NCBI GenBank assembly: GCA_947458305.1
Contig: CANGZO010000096.1
Location: 1 to 8,466 of the forward strand
Direction: 5' to 3'
DNA length: 8,466 bases
Source: Comamonadaceae bacterium
Lineage (GTDB): Bacteria > Pseudomonadota > Gammaproteobacteria > Burkholderiales > Burkholderiaceae_C
Part shown: piece after piece, positions 1 through 5,090 of the stretch
Numbering within the stretch: position 1 is the first letter of the stretch
Layout: each line of letters opens with the position of its first letter
The notes under the pieces: generated by a model
Seen by the model: the letters and a program-made list of their open reading frames with translations, nothing else
The model's database searches: none
What the model was told of the DNA's origin: nothing
Translations under genes and position numbers: made by a program

Positions 1-39
1 CCACACGCTGACGTGTCCAAAGCCTTCGACGGCAAGTGA
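1..39 (+). CDS. C-terminal end of a probable BMC-H microcompartment shell protein (5' part outside window)
   Basis: The first 13 codons read PHADVSKAFDGK and stop with TGA at 37-39. Hexameric bacterial microcompartment shell proteins (PduA, EutM, CcmK type) usually end in an (R)PHxxVE-like segment followed by a few residues, and PHADV fits that pattern. The next gene, 29 bases downstream on the same strand, looks like a tandem BMC-domain shell protein, which strengthens the reading. A BMC-H protein forms the flat hexameric tiles of the compartment facets. Only 12 residues are visible, so the family call rests on one short motif plus context; another protein ending by chance in this motif cannot be excluded. 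Confidence 0.6.
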   Translation, partial: PHADVSKAFDGK

Positions 40-57
40 TCGCAGGCTGTTGCAGAT

Positions 58-64
58 AAGGAGG
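58..64 (+). promoter_or_regulatory. Strong ribosome binding site for the BMC-T gene
   Basis: AAGGAGG lies 4 bases before the ATG at 69. It is an almost perfect anti-Shine-Dalgarno match and fixes the start of the tandem BMC protein. It lies in the 29-base gap after the preceding stop codon, so the gene is probably co-transcribed with the upstream gene but initiated independently, as expected for an abundant shell component. Confidence 0.85.
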
Positions 65-68
65 CCGC

Positions 69-746
69 ATGGCCACAAGCAAAAAAGCCACAGCGCCCGC
101 CAAACCGCCTGCCAAGCCGGCCGCTGAGCTTCGGGTTTACCTGACGCTCACCGACCTGCAGCCCCAGTTCTCCTCGTGGATGAGTTCGCCCCTGGGCGCA
201 CGCGGCTACGTGGCGATGCAAGGCACCAACGCGCTGCTGGTCGAGATCGCCCCCGGTCTGTCCATTCAACGCGTGATTGACTTGGCCCTCAAAGCCGAGC
301 CCACACTCGAGCCCGGCATCCTGGCGGTGGAGCGGCAGTTTGGCGTGCTGGAGTTGCACAGCAACGACAGCGCGGCGCTGCAGCGAGCCGGCCAAGTCAT
401 CCTGCAATGGATGGGCGCCAAGGCCGAAGACCAGCTGCGCCCGCATCTGCTGTACAGCGACATTCTGGAAAACGTGACCGATCAGCACGCGGTGCTGATG
501 AACCGCACGCGCCAGGCCAGCATGGTGCTGCCAGGTCAGAACATGCTGCTCATGGAAGTGGCCCCGGCCCTGTTCGGTGCCCACATGGCCAACGAAGCCG
601 AAAAAGTCGCGCCCGACCTGACCCTGGTCGAGTGCAGCATGATCGGTGCCAGTGGCCGCATGTACCTCACGGGCAGCATGGCTTCGCTTGAAAAAGCCAA
701 AGCCCATGTGGAGCAACTGCTCGCGGAAATTCCGGGCAGGGGTTAA
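69..746 (+). CDS. Tandem-domain bacterial microcompartment shell protein (BMC-T)
   Basis: This 225-residue protein appears to be a trimeric, pseudohexameric shell tile of a bacterial microcompartment, a protein-walled organelle that encloses a catabolic pathway. Residues 1-20 form an Ala/Lys/Pro-rich, probably disordered tail. Two related halves follow, about 21-120 and 125-222. Each has a hydrophobic strand ending in E-V/I-A-P (NALLVEIAP, 54-62; NMLLMEVAP, 158-166), a helix, a second strand with a Gly turn (FGVLELHSND, 91-100; GASGRMYLTG, 193-202) and an amphipathic helix rich in Ala/Leu, the element order of the BMC fold. RPHLLYSDILE (124-134) recalls the usual C-terminus of single BMC domains. 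The halves are strongly diverged, as is common in BMC-T proteins. The length fits the family. The gene follows a probable BMC-H gene and is followed by hairpins, so it seems to be the last gene of the shell operon. I cannot tell whether the domains are circularly permuted or whether the central pore is gated. The family call is fairly secure; the compartment type is not determined. Confidence 0.8.
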   Translation: MATSKKATAPAKPPAKPAAELRVYLTLTDLQPQFSSWMSSPLGARGYVAMQGTNALLVEIAPGLSIQRVIDLALKAEPTLEPGILAVERQFGVLELHSNDSAALQRAGQVILQWMGAKAEDQLRPHLLYSDILENVTDQHAVLMNRTRQASMVLPGQNMLLMEVAPALFGAHMANEAEKVAPDLTLVECSMIGASGRMYLTGSMASLEKAKAHVEQLLAEIPGRG

Positions 747-760
747 GTCAGAAGAAGCAC

Positions 761-796
761 GCCGTATGCGCCACTGACAACGGTGGTTTGTACGGT
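761..796 (+). terminator. Composite hairpin after the BMC operon, possible terminator
   Basis: An outer 5-bp stem CCGTA/TACGG (762-766 with 791-795) encloses an inner stem CCACTG/CGGTGG (771-776 with 781-786, one G-U pair) with an ACAA loop. A pyrimidine-rich run (TCTTCTTGCTTC, 796-807) follows, and a complementary purine-rich run GAAGAAG precedes it at 751-757. It begins 14 bases after the BMC-T stop codon. The shape resembles a weak, possibly bidirectional terminator, but the stem is interrupted and the U tract is not pure. Confidence 0.35.
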
Positions 797-821
797 CTTC
801 TTGCTTCAAATCGCAAGGATA

Positions 822-852
822 AAGCAGCCTGTCCTGATCGGACAGGCTGCTT
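822..852 (+). terminator. Perfect 13-bp hairpin, probable transcription terminator of the BMC operon
   Basis: AAGCAGCCTGTCC at 822-834 is the exact reverse complement of GGACAGGCTGCTT at 840-852, with a 5-base loop TGATC. This is the strongest inverted repeat in the intergenic stretch and lies about 75 bases after the shell gene. What follows (GGTCGATTCTTTG) is only mildly T-rich, so termination may be partial or factor-assisted. Function is inferred from shape and place. Confidence 0.6.
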
Positions 853-1000
853 GGTCGATTCTTTGTCTGGGTAATTTGGATGCTGGCATTGCTTTTTTAA
901 CCGCATCAGCATGCCGGAACCGTCAATTCATGGATTGGGCCATTTAAGCAACCAAGCTTGCTCGACAATCGGCTCTTGGCTGCCCTTCATTGCAAAACCC

Positions 1001-2323
1001 ATGCACACCCTTGAACAACTGCGCAGCGGCGCCTTGGCCGGTACGCGCCGCCTTGACCTGGCTTGCGGCCTGACCGAGCTGCCGCACGAGGTCTTTGAAT
1101 TGGCCGACACGCTGGAGGTGCTGAACCTGAGCGGGAACCGGCTGCACGACCTGCCCCACCAATTGACCCGCCTGCACCAACTGAAGGTCCTGTTCGCCTC
1201 GGACAATGACTTTGAGGTGCTGCCCGAAGTGTTGGGCGATTGCCCACATTTGCAGGTGGTGGGCTTCAAGGCCAACCGCATTGCTCAGGTGCCGCCTGAC
1301 GCGCTGCCCCCTGCTTTGCGCTGGCTGATCTTGACCGACAACGCACTCCAGGCTTTGCCCAACGCCTTGGGCCAACGCCCTGCCCTGCAAAAGCTGATGT
1401 TGGCAGGCAACCAACTCACCGCACTGCCCGATAGCCTGCAGGCTGCACAAAAACTGGAATTGCTGCGCGCATCGGCCAACCGCCTGACCCAAGTGCCCGA
1501 TTGGTTGACCGAATTGCCCCGCCTGTCTTGGTTGGCCTTAGCAGGCAACCCCTTCGGCTGGACGCTGTCTGGCAGGCAAGGTGCATCGGGCGACTTGCCC
1601 AGCGTCGATTGGCACGGCTTGACACAAGGCCCGCTGTTGGGCGAGGGCGCATCAGGTCACATTTATCAAGTTCAAGTCCCCGATTGGCCGCAGCCCTTGG
1701 CCCTGAAAATCTTCAAAGGCACTGTGACCAGCGATGGCCTGCCCGAAGACGAGCTGGCGGCCAGTTTGGCAGCAGGCCAACACCCCGCACTCACCACGCC
1801 CGTGGCAAGGCTCATGGGTCACCCCACACAAGCCCAAGGCTTGCTGATGCCGCTGATCCCAACCGCGCACGTCAATTTGGCGGGGCCACCGAGCCTGCAC
1901 ACTTGCACCCGCGATGTCTACCCGCCGGGCTTTCAGCCATCGCCCAACTTGGCGCTGGGCATCGCAGCCGATGTGGCCAGCGCCCTCGCACACCTGCACC
2001 AGCGCGGCGTGATGCACGGCGACCTGTATGCGCACAACATCTTGATCGACCCGGTGCACGGCCAGCCGCAACTGGGCGACTTCGGCGCGGCCACGCGGCT
2101 GCCCACCCAGCCAAGCGATTTGCGCCGTGACCTGTTGGCACTGGAGGTGCGGGCCTTGGGTTGTTTGCTGGAGGAATTGGCTGCGGTCACTGGTGCGCAC
2201 ACCGAACACCCAGCGGCACAGGCCCTTCACACCTGGGGCCAAGCATGTTTGTCTGAAGTCCCGCATCAAAGGCCTGCGGTGGCCGAGGTCGCGCAGGCAC
2301 TCCAAGTCGCACGACGGGCTTGA
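1001..2323 (+). CDS. Leucine-rich-repeat protein fused to a protein-kinase domain
   Basis: The 440-residue protein joins a recognition domain to a kinase. Residues about 17-184 hold seven or eight leucine-rich repeats of roughly 22-23 residues in the bacterial LxxLxLxxNxLxxLP style (LEVLNLSGNRLHDLP is a clear unit). A kinase domain follows from about 208 to the C-terminus: Gly loop GEGASG (214-219), ATP-anchoring Lys in ALKIFKG (K236), catalytic loop HGDLYAHN with D341 and N346, and DFG at 360-362. There is no signal peptide or membrane segment, so it should be cytoplasmic. All core catalytic residues are present, so activity is likely, but HGD replaces HRD, and DFG to the LEVRALG helix is only about 22 residues, with no APE motif. 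I chose ATG 1001 because the repeats begin soon after it and the family commonly starts near MxTLEQLRxG; an upstream in-frame ATG at 911 would add 30 residues unlike the family. No Shine-Dalgarno sequence is visible at either start. Similar LRR-kinase fusions are annotated in other Proteobacteria; substrate and ligand are unknown. Confidence 0.85.
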   Translation: MHTLEQLRSGALAGTRRLDLACGLTELPHEVFELADTLEVLNLSGNRLHDLPHQLTRLHQLKVLFASDNDFEVLPEVLGDCPHLQVVGFKANRIAQVPPDALPPALRWLILTDNALQALPNALGQRPALQKLMLAGNQLTALPDSLQAAQKLELLRASANRLTQVPDWLTELPRLSWLALAGNPFGWTLSGRQGASGDLPSVDWHGLTQGPLLGEGASGHIYQVQVPDWPQPLALKIFKGTVTSDGLPEDELAASLAAGQHPALTTPVARLMGHPTQAQGLLMPLIPTAHVNLAGPPSLHTCTRDVYPPGFQPSPNLALGIAADVASALAHLHQRGVMHGDLYAHNILIDPVHGQPQLGDFGAATRLPTQPSDLRRDLLALEVRALGCLLEELAAVTGAHTEHPAAQALHTWGQACLSEVPHQRPAVAEVAQALQVARRA

Positions 2324-2376
2324 CTGAAAAATACTGTTATCTTTACCAACCGAACCCCCTTTTTGCAATACCCAAC

Positions 2377-3210
2377 ATGCCTCAATTTGCTGCCAACTTG
2401 TCCATGATGTACCCCGACCTGCCGTTTTTGGACCGCTTTGAAGCGGCTGCCCAAGACGGATTCAAGGCTGTGGAGTATTTGTTTCCTTATGCTTTTCCCG
2501 CGCAAGAACTCGCGGCCCGGTTGAAGGCCCATGGTTTGCAGCAGGTGCTGTTCAACACGCCGGCGGGCGGCACCGACAGCGCCAGCTTCACGCAAGCTTG
2601 GGAAGGCGGCAGCCGGGGCACGGCGAGCGTGCCCGGACGTGAAGCCGAGTTCCGCACGGGTTTTGGACAAGCGCTGGTCTATGCCGAGGCGCTGAATTGC
2701 CCACGCATACACGCCATGGTGGGTTTGCGCGCCGCAGGCGCCAAGCCCGAAGACGCTGACGCCACCCTGGTGAAAAACCTGCAATGGGCCGCAGCCGAAG
2801 CCGCCAAAGCAGGACGCGATGTGCTGATCGAGCCGATCAACACACGCAGCGTGCCGGGCTTTCACCTGAACCGCCAAGACCATGCACACCGCATCGTGCA
2901 AGCCGTGGGTGCGGCCAATGTGAAAGTGCAGATGGACTTGTTCCACTGCCAGATCGTCGAAGGCGATTTGAGCGCCAAGATTGCACAGTACCTGCCCACT
3001 GGGCGGGTGGGCCACTTTCAGATCGCTGAAGTGCCTGCCCGCAACGAGCCGGGCACTGGCGAGGTGAACTGGAAGCACATCTTCCAACTCATCGACAAGG
3101 TGTCGGCCGAATGCGGCTGGGACGGCTGGATCGGCTGCGAATACAACCCGGCCGATGCCTCGGCGGGGGGCACCTCGCGCGGCTTGAGCTGGGCGAAACC
3201 TTACCTTTGA
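2377..3210 (+). CDS. hyi: Hydroxypyruvate isomerase family protein (Hyi/OtnI-like)
   Basis: A 277-residue TIM-barrel sugar isomerase of the xylose-isomerase-like superfamily. Hyi interconverts hydroxypyruvate and tartronate semialdehyde in glyoxylate and allantoin catabolism; the close paralogue OtnI isomerises 2-oxo-tetronates. The sequence opens with MPQFAANLSMMY and continues PFLDRFEAAAQDGFKAVEY, the typical family start. Residues expected at the metal and catalytic site are present: E152 (LIEPIN), D187 and H190 (MDLFHCQ), H213/Q215 (GHFQIAE), E218 and E255 (GCEYNP). It is a little longer than the usual 258 or so. I chose ATG 2377 from the family N-terminus; a TTG at 2320 overlapping the kinase stop codon would add 19 unrelated residues. 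No Shine-Dalgarno is visible at 2377. A TTGACT at 2320-2325 resembles a -35 box, but I see no good -10 at the right distance. It lies 53 bases after the kinase gene, and its stop is 4 bases from the stop of the convergent xdhC-like gene. Family is secure; the substrate (hydroxypyruvate or a C4 relative) is not. Confidence 0.85.
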   Translation: MPQFAANLSMMYPDLPFLDRFEAAAQDGFKAVEYLFPYAFPAQELAARLKAHGLQQVLFNTPAGGTDSASFTQAWEGGSRGTASVPGREAEFRTGFGQALVYAEALNCPRIHAMVGLRAAGAKPEDADATLVKNLQWAAAEAAKAGRDVLIEPINTRSVPGFHLNRQDHAHRIVQAVGAANVKVQMDLFHCQIVEGDLSAKIAQYLPTGRVGHFQIAEVPARNEPGTGEVNWKHIFQLIDKVSAECGWDGWIGCEYNPADASAGGTSRGLSWAKPYL

Positions 3211-3226
3211 AGCATCAAGCCGCGCG
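3176..3226. repeat. 12-bp inverted repeat spanning the convergent hyi/xdhC junction
   Basis: CGCGCGGCTTGA (3176-3187) is exactly reverse-complementary to TCAAGCCGCGCG (3215-3226), separated by 27 bases. The left arm lies in the last codons of the hyi-like gene; the right arm includes the stop codon of the xdhC-like gene. RNA from either strand could fold into a GC-rich stem near its 3' end, so it may act as a shared, bidirectional termination or RNA-stabilising structure. The loop is long and no U tract follows. The repeat itself is certain; its function is inferred. Confidence 0.5.
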
Positions 3227-4216
3227 GCACACCGTCTTTGAGCCTTGCCAGGTGCTGAGGGCTTGACTCAAATCGGTGCCGCGGCGCATGGCGGTCATTT
3301 CGGCCACGATGCTCATGGCAATCTCTGGCGGCGTAAGCGCACCAATATTCAGTCCCACGGGACCATGCAATTGCTGCACTTCAGCCTCACTCACATCAAA
3401 GTCGAGCAGGCGTTTGCGGCGCTGGGCGTTGTTGTGCAACGAGCCTAAGGCGCCCACATAAAAGGCCGGCGTGCGCAGCGCCTCCATGAGGGCCAGATCG
3501 TCGAGCTTGGGGTCGTGTGTGACGGCCACCACCGCGCTGTTGTGGTCCAGTCGCATGGCCAGCACCAAGTCGTCGGGCATCTGGGTAGACAGGGTCACGC
3601 CGTTCATGGCTTCCCAGCCTTCGTGGTATTCCACACGCGGCTCGCACACCGTGACTTGGTAGTCGAGCATCACGGCCATCGCAGCCAGATAGCGCGACAG
3701 TTGCCCGCCGCCAATGATGAGCAAGCGCAGACGCGGACCGTGCACCGTGGTCAGGCTTTGGCCGTCAAATTGCAACTTGTCGCCTTCGGTGGCGGCACCC
3801 ATGCGCACCATGCCGGTGGCCATGTCCAGGCGGCGCTCCACGCGCTGGTGTTGTTCGATGTGCACCAACAATTCGCGCAGTTGCGACTGGGGCGACAAAG
3901 GCTCCAGCACCACCTGCACCGAACCACCGCAGGGCAGGCCAAAGCGGCGCACCTCTTCGGCGGTTTGGCCATAGGTGGTGGTGTCGGGCAAACGCAGCGC
4001 CAGCTCGCCAGCGGCCACGCGGCGGATCAGGTCGTCTTCGATGCAACCGCCCGAGACCGATCCGGCCACCTGGCCGTCGTCCCGGATGATCATGAGCGAG
4101 CCCGGTGGGCGCGGGGCGGAACCCCAGGTGCGCACCACCGTGCCCATCACCACGCGGTGGCCTCGGTTGAGCCAATCGAGGGCGGTGCGAATCACGTCGA
4201 TGTCGATGCTGTTCAT
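3215..4216 (-). CDS. xdhC: XdhC/CoxI family molybdenum-cofactor insertion chaperone
   Basis: The 333-residue protein belongs to the XdhC/CoxI family, cytosolic chaperones that bind molybdenum cofactor, help its sulfuration and hand it to xanthine-dehydrogenase-family hydroxylases (xanthine, aldehyde or CO dehydrogenases). The N-terminal domain (about 10-105) carries AGSVSGGCIEDD with C58 and GLPCGG with C96, the conserved Cys-containing motifs. A Rossmann-type C-terminal domain begins with LLIIGGGQLSRYLA (165-178) and ends with GLNIGALTPPEIAMSIVAE, characteristic of the XdhC C-terminal domain. Both domains look complete. The ATG at 4216 lies 14 bases after the mocA-like stop codon, so the two are surely one transcription unit; the upstream sequence ATCACCCCAGC offers no clear Shine-Dalgarno, suggesting dependence on translation of mocA. 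The pair implies a molybdoenzyme with the cytosine-dinucleotide cofactor elsewhere in the genome. Which enzyme it serves cannot be told here. Confidence 0.9.
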   Translation of the reverse strand: MNSIDIDVIRTALDWLNRGHRVVMGTVVRTWGSAPRPPGSLMIIRDDGQVAGSVSGGCIEDDLIRRVAAGELALRLPDTTTYGQTAEEVRRFGLPCGGSVQVVLEPLSPQSQLRELLVHIEQHQRVERRLDMATGMVRMGAATEGDKLQFDGQSLTTVHGPRLRLLIIGGGQLSRYLAAMAVMLDYQVTVCEPRVEYHEGWEAMNGVTLSTQMPDDLVLAMRLDHNSAVVAVTHDPKLDDLALMEALRTPAFYVGALGSLHNNAQRRKRLLDFDVSEAEVQQLHGPVGLNIGALTPPEIAMSIVAEMTAMRRGTDLSQALSTWQGSKTVCRAA

Positions 4217-4230
4217 GCTGGGGTGATGTT

Positions 4231-4917
4231 TTATCGGCTCAAGTCGCTGGGCCAGAGCAGGCTATGCCCTGTCAAAGTCTTCAGGTTCTGAAGATCTTGC
4301 TCATTGTCCACATCCAGACGGTAACGCGCATCGGGGGTTTTCCAGCGGTAGGTCTTCTCGGGATGAAGTTGCTGCCATTGACGCGCGCCCATCTGAACAT
4401 CTCCCGCCAAGATCTGCGACACCACTGCACACGAGAAGACCACCGGATTGCCTGGCAAATCCTGCACCGTCGGCTGAACCATGTGCGTGCCTTCTGGCCG
4501 GGCGGCATAAGCATTCATCAGCGATTGGATCGCCGTCACATCGATCATGGGCTGGTCGGCCAGCAACACCATCACAGCGTCTAAATCTGGAGGCAATGCC
4601 TCAAGGCCTGAGCGCAAAGAGCTGACATGGCCCGCATCCGGATCTGGATTCACCACCCACCGAGCGCCCCATTGCTTCAGCGCCGCTTCTTGTTGGATGC
4701 GTTCAGCGTGGTGCCCCAAAACCACCAGCACGGAGGCAAGGCCCGCTTGAAACACGGCCTCCAGTTGGCGATCGATCAAACTCCTGCCGTTCAGTTGCAA
4801 CAAACATTTGGGCCGATGCCCCATGCGGCTGCCAGCGCCCGCAGCCAACACCATGGCACCCATGCGTGGCAAGGCAGCGTCTTGGCTTGTTGGGGTGAAC
4901 AGGTTTGTCGCGTTCAA
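4231..4917 (-). CDS. mocA: MocA-like molybdenum cofactor cytidylyltransferase
   Basis: A 228-residue nucleotidyltransferase of the MobA-like NTP-transferase family. MocA joins CTP to molybdopterin-Mo to form the cytosine-dinucleotide cofactor used by xanthine-dehydrogenase-family enzymes. Visible are the nucleotide-binding loop LAAGAGSRMG (24-33) with PK (36-37), NPDPDAGHVSSLRSG (90-104), the metal-binding LLADQPMI with D121, GNPVVF, and RLDVDNEQDL near the C-terminus. LAAG and PK favour MocA over the guanylyl enzyme MobA, which typically has LAGG and DK. The start is uncertain: the first in-frame start codon after a stop is TTG 4917, with AAAGG 5 bases upstream; ATG 4863 would give 210 residues, closer to the usual length, but lacks a Shine-Dalgarno. 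The gene precedes xdhC by 14 bases and diverges from the M20 gene across a 173-base region. Another NTP-transferase substrate is possible, but the xdhC partner makes molybdopterin by far the likeliest. Confidence 0.85.
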   Translation of the reverse strand: MNATNLFTPTSQDAALPRMGAMVLAAGAGSRMGHRPKCLLQLNGRSLIDRQLEAVFQAGLASVLVVLGHHAERIQQEAALKQWGARWVVNPDPDAGHVSSLRSGLEALPPDLDAVMVLLADQPMIDVTAIQSLMNAYAARPEGTHMVQPTVQDLPGNPVVFSCAVVSQILAGDVQMGARQWQQLHPEKTYRWKTPDARYRLDVDNEQDLQNLKTLTGHSLLWPSDLSR

Positions 4918-4967
4918 GGGCGCCTTTGAAGATGAGGGTCAGGGCATGCGCACTGAGGCTACGAGGC

Positions 4968-4999
4968 GTCCATTTTGCGCCAAAGCGTGTCCAAAATGG
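4968..4999. promoter_or_regulatory. Paired repeat in the divergent region, candidate operator
   Basis: CCATTTTG (4970-4977) and CAAAATGG (4992-4999) form a perfect 8-bp inverted repeat with a 14-base spacer. The pentamer GTCCA also occurs as a direct repeat at 4968-4972 and 4989-4993, 21 bp apart, two helical turns. The site lies between the divergent mocA-xdhC and M20 units, about 50 bases from the mocA start and 90 from the M20 start, a usual place for a shared operator. No regulator gene is in the window. The repeat is certain, the role inferred. Confidence 0.4.
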
Positions 5000-5029
5000 T
5001 GCGGCTGTCCCCACGGCGAAACCTCGCTG

Positions 5030-5058
5030 TGGCCAGGCCAGTTCAATCGCGCTACAGT
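5030..5058 (+). promoter_or_regulatory. Candidate sigma-70 promoter for the M20 hydrolase gene
   Basis: TGGCCA (5030-5035, 4 of 6 to TTGACA) and TACAGT (5053-5058, 4 of 6 to TATAAT) are separated by exactly 17 bases and lie about 30 bases before the M20 start codon. Each box is a modest match, so this is a guess supported mainly by spacing and place. Confidence 0.3.
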
Positions 5059-5079
5059 GTTTTTCTTTTGTGCCGCCCC

Positions 5080-5085
5080 GAGGAG
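5080..5085 (+). promoter_or_regulatory. Ribosome binding site deciding the M20 gene start
   Basis: GAGGAG lies 5 bases before ATG 5091. The same frame is open for a further 186 bases upstream (to 4905), but that stretch has no family resemblance, overlaps the candidate promoter and includes the start of the divergent mocA gene, so translation should start at 5091. Confidence 0.75.
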
Positions 5086-5090
5086 CCCCC

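Noticed and set aside
911..1000. Upstream ATG extending the LRR-kinase by 30 residues
   Set aside because: The added residues do not resemble the family N-terminus, and there is no ribosome binding site before ATG 911; ATG 1001 lies directly before the first repeat.
747..1000. Small RNA gene, attachment site or mobile-element remnant between the BMC-T and kinase genes
   Set aside because: Apart from the two hairpins I see no tRNA-like fold, terminal repeats, target duplications or convincing promoter.
2266..3087. Open frame of 273 codons on the - strand opposite the isomerase gene
   Set aside because: It is antisense to an isomerase with all metal-site residues, has no motif, and crosses the end of the kinase gene; treated as a shadow frame.
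3219..3228. 10-bp palindrome GCCGCGCGGC as an operator
   Set aside because: It lies at the 3' end of xdhC, where an operator is unlikely, and short GC palindromes are expected by chance here; it is better seen as part of the larger inverted repeat.
3515..4291. Open frame of 258 codons on the + strand opposite xdhC
   Set aside because: Its translation is His/Gln/Arg-rich without domain features, and the opposite strand encodes a full XdhC protein.
4905..5090. Upstream extension of the M20 frame
   Set aside because: It has no family resemblance, while a good ribosome binding site precedes ATG 5091; the stretch also overlaps the divergent mocA gene.
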